This document shows positions 24,284-36,243 of a stretch of 64,000 nt of DNA, in pieces. The notes below the pieces were generated by a model, which was not told the DNA's origin, did no database searches, and saw only the letters and a list, made by a program, of their open reading frames with translations. Location: contig CALSCQ010001194.1 of NCBI GenBank assembly GCA_943704525.1, positions 1-64,000 of the forward strand, written 5' to 3'. Every line of letters starts with the position of its first letter. Position 1 is the first letter of the stretch. The stretch comes from Pigoraptor vietnamica. Taxonomy: Eukaryota; Opisthokonta; Filasterea. The position numbers were made by a program, and so were the translations under genes.

Positions 24284-24717
24284 TCGTGTGCACTAATTGA
24301 TGCGCGTTGCGTTTTTGGTTCCCTCTCTGCGTTCGCCGCTGCGTCTGCGCACGCGTGTTCCCTCATCGCATTTGTGTGTGTGTGCGTGCGTTTTTCTGTG
24401 CGTCTTGCGTTCACAGCCCTGTTACCGCACCATTCGGAGAATATACGAAGCGGGCGAGACACGTGGTTCGTGCTCGGAACTCTTCTTCGTGAGTGTAAGC
24501 GAATTTGCGCAAGACGGCCTTCATTTTCAAAAGCAAAACACGAGACGACGCGGGCATGCGCACGCCGCACGCAACGAGAGAGACGCGATCAAACGACATT
24601 GGGAGGGTAGAACGAAAAGGGGGAAAGAGACTACGCAGTGAACGAACAGGAAAACGCAAAGCTGACGACAACGCAAGCGTGAGAATATGTGTGATATGTG
24701 TGTCTTTTTAGCTGCGT
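24284..24717. other. Convergent gap between TMEM115 and RSBN1
   Basis: Shared 3' region of two convergent genes. I see no further coding potential with support, no RNA gene and no notable repeat. Confidence 0.6.
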
Positions 24718-27700
24718 TCATGAGGAACGCATCATGCTCATTCCACCGCCGCCAGCAGCGAGCTCCGACAGACCGTTGGGATAGTACGGAGCGTACTTGA
24801 GGTGCCACGTGACGCTCACGCACGCGCCGACCGTCTTGAACTGGTGAACGACCTGCGTCGCGCAATGCCATGATAGCTGCGTAAGCAAGGAAGGCAAGAA
24901 GAAAGAGCAAAGTTCCGACAACGCAAAGCCGAATGAGAATGAGAGGCCAAACAGTACATCGCTTCCGCCATCACAAGCGAAGGGCCCGCGCCCCTCTCTC
25001 CTCCTCCCACCTTCCGCGGCAGAATGTAGATGTCGTCGACGGCCAGCCGCACGCGCGAGTAGCGGATACCCATGCGGCGCATCTGATTGAGCTTCGCGTC
25101 CTCCACCCAGCACTGGCTGTCGATAAGCTGGTCCATCGGTTCCTCGTTGAAGTCCAGACCGATAATCTCGCCCACGCGCTCCATGTCGGACCCGTGGAAA
25201 CAGATCGCATCCTTCACCTCCAGTGGAACCTTCTCGTCTCCCATCGGAACGTCCACGGGGAAAGGCAGCGGCGTGTCCGCCCCGCACTCGCTCCCAATCT
25301 CGCTCGGGTCGTTCCCACCGCACGTGCTGTTCGTCTCGTCTCCCGAATCCGCGTTCGCAGACTCGCTACCCGTCTTGCGCCGCCGCTTCTTCTTCTCCGG
25401 CGGCTCGCACGACTGCAGCAGACCGACGGCGGCGATCGTGTGGCGGTCGGGGAAGAGGCCGGCGTGGTCTGCATGGCAACCCGTCCTGTCTTCCACCAGC
25501 TTCTCGCGGGGCCGTTCGACGCGAGGGCGGATGGCGAGACTTTCGAGTGCGCGCCGCTTACGCTTCGACGCAGCGTCCTCACCAGCAGCCGCCTTCTTCG
25601 GGTCAAGCGCCGAGAGCTCGGTCAGGGGGACAAACTGCTCGCCAGGGCGCACCCACAGAATGGGGCCATCGTCGCTCTGGTCCGGAGCAATGCCCTTGCA
25701 CGCAGAGAGAGGACCCCAAGGGAGAACGGACGCCATGTAGGGATTGTTCTCAAACTCGCGAATGGCATCCTCAAAGTACCCGCCGCGCTCCTCGTTGACA
25801 GTGCCGACAAGACTGATCGTGCGCAGGCCACCCGCGCGGTGCGTTCCGTTGTTGTACGTGCGGCTCACACCCGCGGCATACTCGGCCATCGTCATCGTCT
25901 GAGTCATCTTGGGCTGTCCGAAGGCCTCGACGTTGATGGGAAGCGTCGGGTGCGACGCCACGATCGAGCGGAACACGTTCTTCACCGTCTTGCCACCTCC
26001 GCGAAAGATCCCCATGACGAAACGGGGGACCCCCTTTTCCTCCGACAGCATCGCGCGAGAGCACGACTCGGCAAACGCCTGCCACTCGCTCTTCGGAAGG
26101 CTCTCGAGGGCGTTTTCGACGACGACAAACACAGAGGCGCCCCCGTTGTGGCTCGTCTCGACGCGCACGAGCGACGCAAACCGCTCCTCGCGCGTACCCC
26201 CAATCACACGGGGCGGCGCGACCTTGGCCATCTCGCTCAGCAGTGCGCGTGCGTGCATCGTGTCCCGCACCGACCCCTTCTCGTCGTCGTGCTTGCGAGG
26301 GCTCAGCGAGTCGGTTCCCTTGCGCGGGCTCGGCGAGTCCGCCGTGGGGCCCCGAAGGTGCAGGATGAGCTTGTTCGGCGACGTGTGCGCGGGCTTCACC
26401 GGCGAGAGGCGCTCGCCGTGTTCCTCCTTCGGCTCCACTTTAAGGCGCACGACCGTCGCTTTCTTCTCGGGACTCGCGCCGTCATGGGGCTCCGTCTTGA
26501 CCGTATGTTGCTGCTCCGATATGGCCGCGGTCGATCCCACTTCCCCAGACGGCGCGGAAGCTGCAGCCGCGGGCTTGGTGTCCGCGGGCGCTTGCGCGTG
26601 CGCGACAGGATCGCTGGCTGGCTTTGCGGGCGATGTCTCGGGCGCCGAGGGCTTGCGCGTCACCTTGATGCCCCACGAGAACCGGCCCTTGTCAAGCGGC
26701 CGCGCCTTCTCGCCCTCCAAAGTGGCAGGTGTGGGCGCCGGCGCAGCAGATTCGCGCGGAGCATCCCGCGACAGTGCAGACTCGGGCAAATTCGCAGCGG
26801 TCAAATGCGCGGGAGGGTGCGCAAGAGATTGGGGCGGCGGATGCAATACAGCAGCAGGCTCGGCGACAGGCACTTGCGCGACAGTCGCATGCACGGGCAC
26901 GGCCGGCGCGTGAGCGAGTGTCACTTCCATGGGTTGGGGGAAAGCGCCGAAGTCCACTGTGGCCTCTGTGTGCGACTCGGACGGGGCCGGCAGCAGCGAC
27001 GGCTTGTCTAGCAGCGAGGGCTTCTCGAGGAGAGACGGCCTGTCCGCCTGGTGAGGCTTCTCGAGCAGACTCGTCGCACGCTCAGATGGCCTATCGTGGC
27101 TGCGCCGCCTCTCTCCCTCCCACGAGGGTCGGTCGGACCGCTCGACAAAGCGGCCGCCGTCCACTTCCATCGGCTGCACATCCCCAGCGCCGTGCGGTGG
27201 CGGCGCGTAGCGAGTTTGCGACGGCGCGGGAAACGGAGGTGCCGGGCGCGAGCGCGCATCGTCCCTTCGGCCGCGCTCCCTCTCCCACTCCGCCCTGGCG
27301 AAGTCGTGCGTCGGCCTGCCACTATCGCGAGGCGGTGGCGGCGGTACCCACTTGGGATCCCGCTCGCGTCCTGGCACTCCGCCCCACGCATCACCGCTAC
27401 TCCTCCTGCGCTCCGGAAACGGCTCCCCACGGCGGTCGTCCGCGTGGCCGTCGTACCCCTTTGGAGGGCCGTAAAGCGGCGGCCGATCGCGCATGTCGTG
27501 CGGTGGGGGTGGCGGACCTCGCGGAAAATCTGGAAAATCTGGACGCCCGGCTTCCCTCCCGTTGCCCCACATGCGTGGCGGAGGGGCGCCATTGTACGGC
27601 GGCCATGCATCGTCACGCCGCCCAGAGTGGTGGTCGTCAAAGGGCGGGCGATAGCGATCTGTTGGGCCTGGCGGCGGATGGTTGTTGTCGAAACCTGCCA

Positions 27701-28071
27701 ACGCGGCGCAATCAACTAAACGCCCTTGACATACACTCGCACCGAGGGGAAAAAAAGAAAAAAAAGGCATGACCTACGCACACGACTCGATTTTTCGCGC
27801 GCCAAAATGCTACGAACCTTCTTGGTGGAACCTGGGTCGCTTGGCCGGGTAGTCGTCCCTATAGCAACAGACGCACACGTGAATACGGCATAGGCGCACG
27901 AATACTCGATTCTCGCGATGAAAAACGGGGCAACACCTACCGCGAATCGTTGTCGTCAGAAAACCTCCTGCGCTCAAAGGGCGGCGGCGGAGAGCGACCG
28001 TCGGACGGCGGTCCACGCGGCGGGTATCGCCCACTTTCGAGGCTGGGTCGCCTTTCACAAATTGAGGGCAT
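24718..28071 (-). CDS. RSBN1: RSBN1/KDM9-type histone demethylase-like protein
   Basis: Exons on the minus strand: 28071-27941, 27858-27818, 27694-25011 and 24852-24718, giving 996 residues. The last 550 or so match round spermatid basic protein 1 (the KDM9 group; worm DPY-21 and RSBN-1 act on histone H4K20 methylation through a JmjC-like Fe(II)/2-oxoglutarate centre). Landmarks: SHNGGASVFVVVENALESLP; YNNGTHRAGGLRTISLVG; GGYFEDAIREFENNPYM; SDDGPILWVRPGEQFVPLTE; EDRTGCHADHAG, containing the HxD metal-binding pair; DAKLNQMRRMGIRYSRVRL; and VVHQFKTVGA with the distal His. The N-terminal 400 residues are Pro/Arg/Asp-rich and disordered (RPDFPDFPRGPPPPPH), as in animal RSBN1. The start could instead be the in-frame ATG at 28140. 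Nuclear location is likely from KKKRRRK. Confidence 0.92.
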
Positions 28072-29329
28072 CGCGTTAGGCGACCGTACACGTACATGAG
28101 ATGCGCGAGGTGTTAACATAAGAAATGAAGAAATCTGCACAGACTGTGCAAAGGACAGAAGAATGCACGTCCCACAAAAATAACATGGCTATGCGCAACA
28201 CACCGAATGCGTCGATATTAACAAAGTTACACCAACGCCGCCATATTCACCTCTCGGAAGCGACGCTCATCTCGGCTATTCAGAGGCACTAAGTGCACGC
28301 AAGCATCGCATACGAACGGAGTGGATCCCGCGCCAAGAGAGACAAGCGAAGCGCGCACGACAATAGTTGCTTCGCCCACTAACGCAAACGTGCCGGAATT
28401 CGAAAAACGGAGAGTAAAAGGACCCAGCCACCGAGTGGATGACCGTACCCCCCTCGCAGATTAGAATGCAAGCACCCTCTTGAAGAATCTCGGTGTGTTT
28501 TTTGTCGGGTGTGTGCGTGGAAATGTGCGAACGCGAGCATACGGCATACGCGTTTGCAAGTTTTCGCTTTCGCACACAAAGCGTCAGTCCGCGACGTCAC
28601 TACCCTTGTTCAAGTGATGCAATTACTCCCAATAACTCCGTGTAAATGCGAGATAATACCCAGCCACCCTGTAGTAAAGCCCCACTTATTTGAAATAAAT
28701 TCAAAAAAATCGACCCGCGCGCCGAACTCTCCGCCAGTATTCGAACCCGGGTCGAGAGTGCGCGCCATGTGGCCAGGTTTGTGTGTCTGTGCAACCCTTG
28801 CCCGCCCTGTCGCTGTTTGTGTGCCCGTGTGCGCACTTGCGCCCTCTCGCGTGCTCCCAGACACTCCTCCCAGTGACTGCGTGTGCATGCAGTGACTCTT
28901 CCCTCGCTTCACTTGTGCGCAGTGCCAATCGGTGTGTGACGCGGCACTGTTGATTGCGTGTCCGTGTCCACTGCCCCGCCTTGCATCAACCAAACACACG
29001 CCGCCACTTTGCGTTTACTTGAAGAGTTTGTGGGCATTCCCTTGCCCTTTCGTTTCGCGTCAATCTCACTCGTCATCCTCGTTATCTTCGTTATCTGACT
29101 GCAGCTATTTTGCTGTTATTGAGTATCGCCTTACAATTCGGCACTTGCCTCGTTCACTCCATTTCTTTTTTCAATCTTCTCGTTTTATATACTCGCGTCG
29201 CACATGGCGCCCAAGTGAGCTCCCTTCAGTTTACCGGAGGGTCTCTTCAGTGCGCTTGGCGGGCGCGTGTGACGCCGCGCACGTCCCCGCGAGCGCCCCA
29301 TTGCGGCGCGCGCACGGCAGCGACTGAAG
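28072..29329. other. Divergent region between RSBN1 and TBL1
   Basis: About 1.25 kb separating two divergent chromatin genes. It holds a GACGTCA half-site near 28593 and a TATA-like ttttatata near 29182, about 145 bases before the TBL1 start. A short TTCGAA-containing stretch near 28740 looks like a tRNA T-loop but does not fold. No supported coding region. RSBN1 could have a further noncoding 5' exon here. Confidence 0.55.
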
Positions 29330-29965
29330 ATGAGCGTCACGAGCGACGAGGTCAACTACCTCGTGTACCGATATTTGCTTGAGTCGGGTACGTCTCTCTT
29401 TCTTTTTTACTTTGTGCATTAGAGTCATCTTTCCTGCGCAGTGTTATGGTTTTTGTGTTTCGATGTTTTTTTTTTTTTTGTTTGGCGCTCAAATTTTTTC
29501 CGAATGGCGCCGCAGGGTTCGTTCACGCGGCGTACACCTTTGGAAATGAGAGCCACATTTCGCGGTCGAACATCAACGGCGCCGAAGTGCCACCGGGCGC
29601 TCTTGTGACCATGATGCAGAAGGGGCTCCAGTATGTGGAGGCAGAGACGCATCTCACGGAGGTGCGTGCGTGGCGCTGTGTAGTTAAGGATGCGATTGTA
29701 TTTCACCTTCTTCTCATGTTTTCGTTTTCTTTTTTCTGTTCTCCTCTCCTTTTCTCTTTTTTCACTGTTAATGCTTGTTTGTCTTTTCGTTGCAGGATGG
29801 GGAGGAGATCCAGTGCGACGAGCCCTTTTCGCTTCTCCTCACGCACACATGCCGCGGCAAGAAGCGCTCGAGGAAAGAGGGAAAGGACCGCAAGAAAGAC
29901 AAGAAGGAGAAGGAGGTCAAGCGGATGAAGAAGGAGCACACGCCGCGTGGGTATTGCTGTTGCGC

Positions 29966-30062
<97 letters not shown>

Positions 30063-30722
30063 CACTTGACGAGGGATGCAATCGCTGAACCGACCCATCG
30101 CCCATTGCAGTGGATGAGCCGATGACAGACGTGTCTGCGATTCCGTATGATGCGCCGCCGTCGAGCATACTCCAGATGGAGGGCCACGAGAACGAGGTAC
30201 GGCCGTTCTCCGACCTTTCTCTTGCTCGTCGCCTCCCGTTATGCCGACCTGCTTTGTTTTCGTCTTGCGCTGGTCTCTCACCATTGTCTCGTGTGCAGGT
30301 GTTTGCGTGCGCATGGAACTCGGTACAGCCCAACTTTCTGGCGTCCGGGTGAGTGCATGTCCTCTCCTTATCGACCAACGTCCATGACGTGTAAATAGAC
30401 ACCCGCGTGTTGTCGTGATCGTTCACCTCCTGCAGTGGCCAAGTGTGTTGTCCCTGCTCGCAACAACCGTCCTGACGCGTGTCCTTGTTTTGCTCTCTAC
30501 TATAGATCTGCGGACGGCACGGCTCGCATCTGGGACGTGTCTGCGTTTGAGGCCGCGAGGGATTCGGGCGGTGAAAAGCCAAAGCCCATCGTATTGCGTC
30601 ACTCTGGTTCGGCGGAGGAGAGGGGCAAGGACGTCACGACGGTCGACTGGAGCGTGGGTGTCGAGTTATCGACGTTTGTTGAGCTGTGCGCTGATGTTGT
30701 GTCGATGGCCTGCTTGTTGTCA

Positions 30723-30813
<91 letters not shown>

Positions 30814-31555
30814 CGTTTGCGTCACTGTGTCTCTAATAGCGAATGGTTTCGTTTTTCCGCGAACAGAACGACGGGCAGACGCTTGCGACGGGCTGTTACG
30901 ACGGCAACATTCGCATATGGAGCCTCAAAGGTGTGTGCATTTCCTGTTGTCTTTTTTCCCTTCCCGGCGCATCGCCTTGCGGTGTGGTGTGTCTGCTGTG
31001 GGTGTTCTGTGAGCTCACGAGTCCGTGCAACCTTTGCGCAGGCCAACTCGTGTCGTTGCTGTCGAGCCACCGCGCGCCCGTGTTTGCGCTCAAGTACAAC
31101 AAGAAGGGCGACTATCTTCTCAGCGCGGGCGTCGACAAGACGGCGATTGTGTGGGACATGGCCACGGCCCAAGTGAAGCAGGTCTTCGCGTTCCACTCCG
31201 GTGAGTGTCCCGTCGCCACATGGGTGTGCCGTTATGCGCCAAGAGAGTATCTTTTGTTTTTGCTTCGCCACTGCCGTCTTCTTGTCGATCAATGTGACTT
31301 CCGTTCATTATTTTTTCCCAAGTTTGCCGGTTCAACAATCCACTGTGTGTGTGTCCCGACCTGAATCCACGGCGCGTGTCTTTGTCCTCGCCCTAATCCC
31401 AACCGCGCCCTCGCGCAGCCCCCACCCTCGACATTGACTGGCGCAACAACACGTCGTTTGCGACGTGCTCCATCGACCATCTCATCCACGTGTGCAAGGT
31501 CGGAGAGGACAGGCCGCTCAAGACGTTCTCGGGCCACACGGTGCGTTTATTCTGC

Positions 31556-31592
<37 letters not shown>

Positions 31593-32719
31593 AATGTGTG
31601 TGTGTTTGACGCATGCAACGCAATGGCATTGATGATTTTTTTGGATGTGGTGCGCGCAGAGCGAAGTGAACGCCATCAAGTGGGATCCCACGGGCACGCT
31701 CCTCGCCTCGTGCTCGGACGACGCTTCTGCGAAGGTGCGTTCTGCGGTGTTGTCTGTCGATTCAATTATGTCGAGTCTCTTCTTTGCGTTGGTTGTATAG
31801 TTTCGCGCCTCGATAGAGCGGCTCCTCTCGTCTCGGCCAATGTTTGCCGGTTGTTAGTCCTCTGTTGCGCGTGTGACTGATGCGTGGTTTGCCGGATTTT
31901 GTTTGCGCAGATTTGGAGCCTGAAGCAGGACACTGTTGTTCACGACCTCGTCGAGCACTCGAAAGAAATCTACACGCTGAGGTGGAGCCCTTACAACACG
32001 AACAGCGCCTACGGGTCTATGCTTCTCGCCACGTAAGTCTTCCTTGCCTCTGCTTATCTTGTGTCTTGTGTATGTGATTGTGTGTGTGTGTGTGCGCGTG
32101 TGTGTGGTGTTGTGTGTGTTATGGTGTGTCCAGGTCGCTTCGCTGCTATATATTTATCTGCTGACGAGCTTTTGTTTGTGAGACGCAGCGCTTCGTTTGA
32201 CGGGTCGGTGCGGTTGTGGGAGATGACGAAGGGCCAGTGCGTGCACACCCTCGCGCGGCACTCTCTCCCCGTGTACTCGATCGCCTTTAGTCCCGACGGA
32301 CAGTACATTGCGAGCGGGTCGTTTGACAAGTCGATTCTTGTGTGGTCTGTTAAGGTGAGCTCACGGGATATATCTCTTGTGTCCTTGTTTATGTGTGAGT
32401 GTGTGTATGTTTGCGTGCGTGCGTGTGTGTACGTGTGTGGTGTGCACGTGTGTGGCTTTGAGTCGCGTGGTGTCTTATCTGTATTAATCGTGTGCGTGCA
32501 TCGCAGGACGGCGCTGTCGTGCGGAAATACTCGTTCACGGGAGGCATATTTGATGTTACATGGCACCCACGAGGCAACAAGCTCGCAGCGTGCACGTCGG
32601 ACAACATGGTGGGTATCGCCTTCATTCTCCGTAAGCGCACTCGTTCCTTGCTTCTTCATCTCACTGGACGTCTCGTGCTTTTCTTCGCGCAGACGTACTC
32701 GCTCGATTGGCGCATGTGA
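29330..32719 (+). CDS. TBL1: TBL1/TBL1XR1-type WD40 corepressor-exchange factor
   Basis: Fourteen exons: 29330-29387, 29516-29661, 29796-29946, 30111-30196, 30299-30348, 30506-30653, 30867-30930, 31042-31200, 31419-31540, 31660-31734, 31911-32032, 32189-32354, 32507-32608 and 32693-32719, giving 491 residues. An N-terminal LisH ([20 protein letters not shown]) and F-box-like segment ([20 protein letters not shown]) lead to a Lys-rich nuclear signal ([20 protein letters not shown]). Eight WD repeats follow, e.g. [50 protein letters not shown] and [20 protein letters not shown]-like units. The end TYSLDWRM is close to the animal C-terminus (VCVLDLRK). In animals TBL1 is in the NCoR/SMRT-HDAC3 complex and recruits ubiquitination during corepressor exchange. 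All exon phases agree. Confidence 0.96.
29958..30061. repeat. (GC)n(GT)n microsatellite in TBL1 intron
   Basis: An alternating GC run turns into about 80 bases of GT in the intron 29947-30110. Such purine-pyrimidine tracts can adopt Z-DNA. Confidence 0.95.
30725..30812. repeat. (GT)n microsatellite in TBL1 intron
   Basis: Pure GT run of almost 90 bases in the intron 30654-30866. Confidence 0.96.
31558..31588. repeat. (CT)n microsatellite in TBL1 intron
   Basis: Short pure CT run in the intron 31541-31659. Confidence 0.93.
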
Positions 32720-33179
32720 ATAATGCGCGTGACTCGACTCCGTGAACCCCAAGTCCCCTGGTCTTGCTATCATCGTCTGCGCGTTTCGCTGCGTGCGCGG
32801 CTCCCTTTCTCTCTTGCGTTTCTGTTTGTCGTCCGTTTCTCTTGTTCTTTTGTCGTATCTGCACTTTTTCACTGAAACTGGCGTGTGCGCGCGACTGCGT
32901 GTGCGACATGATCGTCTTTCCACAGCCGCAGACACACTGGCACTGCACTCGTTGCCCACGGGACAATGTGTCCCTATTACCAGGCAATACATATGGATTG
33001 AAAAGCAATGACACTTCCATTTGTTTTCACGTGGCTCACTCTTCGACGCCCTTCACTCTTTCACTCGCGCGCATATAGTACACACATGCCTTTTTCTGTT
33101 CACAAGTTTGTTTGAAAGACCCTTCGCGCGACCACATCGTTTTGGGAGACCCATCACACTATCTCCGCGCGACCACACC
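32720..33179. other. Convergent gap between TBL1 and 2OG oxygenase
   Basis: Pyrimidine-rich 3' flank of two convergent genes. No coding or RNA feature supported. Confidence 0.6.
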
Positions 33180-34703
33180 CTAATAGTACTCCTTGAACTT
33201 CTCAATGCTGAACTCGGCGAACGTCTGGCCGGGCTTGAACCCCTTGACACCGACCGAGGGATCGTCCACGGGGAGGCCGCCTGGGAATAGGCGGGCACCG
33301 TGGCAGTCATGTTAGGACTGATACAAGGCACTCGCGCACGCACGCACAGAGAATGAGGAAAACTTGATGCAGTCGTGTGTATCCAACAGCTGCGCTCAAC
33401 CCACTCGTCGTGAGGACGCTGTCCCAGTTCGGCTGCATGAACACGGCGAGCGTGTTGCGCGACACGCCAACCGACGCGGGACCGCCCGCGCCGTGCACGC
33501 AGTGGGGAGTCGCGCGAAGGCGGCCGCCCGTGCGGATCTGCGTCGCCTCACCCATCTGGAACGCAAGGTGGTCGGCGGGAATGTTGACCTGGGGAGCGGG
33601 AGGACAGCCGTTGGGTTGGCGTGGGCGCTCACATAAGAGTACGCAAGCGCACGTGGCTATGCAAGACGCAAATGCCACACGCACACACACGCGCGCGCGC
33701 GGTCTCCCTTCAGCGCACACCTTGACAATCTTGTTGCCGCGGTTCTTGATGTAGAGACCGGCCTTCGGGTCGGGGTTGGGCACCTCCTTTCCCTCCTTGT
33801 TGATGAACATGGCGCTCGTGAGGCCTGTGGTGACGCGGATGCAAAGGGGTGAGCGACGGCGAATACTGAATGGTGCGTCAAGCCATCGCACGTGCGGCGA
33901 CAGTGGCATACGACCAAACGACGACTCGGAGTGCAACTGCCCCTAGCTGACGCGATTACGCATGAAATGGACGGAGCAGCCACACACACCTCCTTGCACC
34001 ACAGAGCGTGCGTGCGTGTGGATGTGTGTGTGTGTGACTGTGTGTGGAGACAGATTCTCGAGACGCACCCGTGAGGCTCGAGTGGTCGAGATGCCACCCG
34101 CACCACGACGCATGCTCGCTGACGTCCGGCATGGCCTCCGCCGAGTCCCGCGGGAAGTAGTGAAGAAGACGCGCCTTGGTGCACAGCGACTGCTGGATGA
34201 TCGCCGTCAGGGGGTACTTCCCAAACTCCTTCGGGAACATCGACGCCACTGCGTTGAGAGAGGAATATACGCGCGGTCAACGTCACAGCCAAGGTTTCGT
34301 GGGCTCGAGCAGACAAAGGGACAATCTCGCGCGCACGCACGCATCGAGTGGAAGCCACACACCAGAGTCGCATCAACGACCAGAGGACTGTCTCTCGCAA
34401 GCGAATGAATGGCGACACCCACTGTACTGGTCGCACTTGCGCGACACTTCAATGCCGACGTTGACGATGAGGCTGCCGAGTGCCTTGAACGCCGGCGCGA
34501 GGCGAGGGAAGTCCTCTGTGGGCCAGATGTTCGGGTGGCAGTACTCGGGGAACTGCTTGATGAGTGCCTCGTTGTTCTGTGCGTGCGAGAGAAGGGAGGG
34601 TGAGACCACAGGAGGACGGAGAAAGCGATTGCGACACATTGTTGCTGCTTTGTTTGTCTGTCTGTGTGTGTGTGAGAGTGTGTGTGTGGGTGGGTGTGTG
34701 TGG

Positions 34704-34734
<31 letters not shown>

Positions 34735-35726
34735 TGCGTGTGCGTGCGTGTTTTAATAGGAGAGAGGGTTATTACGTACCGTGGGGTTGTCGTACTGAGG
34801 GTTGGCGTAATAAGACCCCTTGGCAACATCTGCGGCGCATGTGTGCGCGTCAGGCGCAAAGCACCGAGAAACGAGGACCATTGGGGCGTCGGAACGGCCG
34901 GTACAATGGGTACATCGGACGCAACTAGATGCACAAAAAAAAAAAAAAAATTCGTCGGTGAACATCCCGCCTCACCCACCGGGAATGCCATCAAACTTTT
35001 CCTTGCCGTGGCTCCATCCAAAGCTGTACTTGCTCTCCTCGTGCGTCGTCTTGGCCTGCATGTGATTGCAGGCGGTTAGATCCCCCCGTGTTCAATCCTA
35101 TCAATCTCAGGTCGCCATTAAATGCGCACTCGACCATTCCCTTCACACGAATCGCTTCAAAGCACGGACCTTGACCTCGTCAGGCAGCGCGGCGTACTGC
35201 GCGGCGAGGGGAAGGAGGGCTTGCCGCTTCTCGACATACGTGGGGACGTTGCTCACGAGAATGAGCCCGAGATTGTGCGGGCCGCTTCCAAAAGCCTCCT
35301 GCATTCCGCGCACACACGGCGATAAGTCACAGTTGCACTTCCCATCCTATTCTCCCACTTCCGTTCGTGCTACTTCCGCTAGCCACTTCCGCCCGTGCTA
35401 CTTTTGCTAAGCCCCTTCTCGTACGAAGAGCGTTTTGCACGTGCGCCCTCAATAACAGGGCACAGAGGTGTTTGCACTCTTCTCTCAAAAAGAACGCACG
35501 TGTTCGTCATTAGCCCTCAGTCCTCCGTCACTCTCGCCGGCGGTGGCGCAAAACCCACGGCAATCGCGCCATTCAAGTCGGCCGATTTGTTCGTGAGATC
35601 CGCATAGTCGATGATCACGGCGCCCTCCGCGCTGCGCTTGACGCTCGTCGAAGCCAGGCGCACGGAACCCACGCACGCAGGCGCGCACGCGAGTTGTCGC
35701 ACCGCGCGAAGTGTGATGGCAGCCAT
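33180..35726 (-). CDS. 2-oxoglutarate/Fe(II)-dependent oxygenase, probably mitochondrial
   Basis: Nine exons on the minus strand: 35726-35559, 35298-35170, 35055-34980, 34829-34780, 34576-34423, 34248-34069, 33824-33721, 33588-33405 and 33280-33180, giving 381 residues. The fold is that of the isopenicillin-N-synthase-like 2OG oxygenases. WCGWHLDHSSLTGLTSAMF gives the HxD metal pair, and RATPHCVHGAGG supplies the distal His. SRNTLAVFMQPNWDSVL holds the Arg expected to bind the 2OG carboxylate. The N-terminus (MAAITLRAVRQLACAPACVG ... VRLASTS) is basic, Ser/Ala-rich and free of acids, as for a mitochondrial presequence. Similar uncharacterised proteins occur in plants and algae as I recall; the substrate is unknown. 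Confidence 0.85.
34664..34750. repeat. GT-rich simple repeat in oxygenase intron
   Basis: GT run with GGG interruptions in the intron 34577-34779. On the sense (minus) strand this reads as CA. Confidence 0.9.
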
Positions 35727-36216
35727 TTCCCAAACACTAATCGTAGAGTAGTACACGCACACAGACACACAGGCGTAATGCAGGGCGGACTTCCACTTCA
35801 GAGATGAAGGAGGGCTCCGTTTGACGATGTGAAGGCGCGCGGCTTGCACGTGCAGAGTGCGAAAATCCCACGCATCCATTTTGGTGCTGTTTGAGAAATT
35901 CCTTTTGTGGTCATGCGCGTCCGGAAAATGCCATCGGAGGACGTGGAACATTGTCCGGACATTGCGCAAACTGCGCAAAGTCTTGCCTCAGCCCCCACAC
36001 ATTGGGTGCGCGCAAAAGCTAAGGAATGCCTCGATAAAAAAAAAACATGTCGAGCGGCACAAACACGCCGAAAGACAACCACTGGCCATGAACATGCCTT
36101 CGTGCACCAACACAGATTTACGTTTCAATGTGTTCCGGCCAAGAACACGCGGCAGTTGTGCGAGGGCTTCTTGAAGCAATCTACATGTGTTCCGGCCGAG
36201 TACACGACCCGGGCCC
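35727..36216. other. Gap between 2OG oxygenase and ABCG gene
   Basis: Upstream region of the oxygenase and downstream region of the ABCG gene, both on the minus strand. It includes a partial copy of the ABCG tail (see repeat at 36130). Otherwise nothing recognised. Confidence 0.6.
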
Positions 36217-36243
36217 TCAGTTGTGCGAGGGCTTCTTGAAGCG
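36130..36243. repeat. Tandem duplication of the ABCG gene's 3' end
   Basis: tgttccggcc plus, further on, ttgtgcgagggcttcttgaa occur at 36131 and 36156, and again at 36188 and 36221. The right-hand copy contains the last codons and stop of the ABCG gene (KKPSHN). The left-hand copy lies just beyond the stop, with the region in between slightly diverged. A local unequal duplication that leaves the coding frame intact. Confidence 0.88.

Noticed and set aside
24933-27011. Long open frame of 692 codons on the plus strand opposite the RSBN1 gene
   Set aside because: It is the antisense of a conserved exon with GC-rich third positions, a common cause of long shadow frames. It has no recognisable protein motif and no splice logic.
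28730-28770. tRNA-like T-loop (ggttcgaatac on minus) followed by a T run
   Set aside because: The T-stem has a mismatch next to the loop, and no matching acceptor or D arm exists at the right distance. It does not fold as tRNA.
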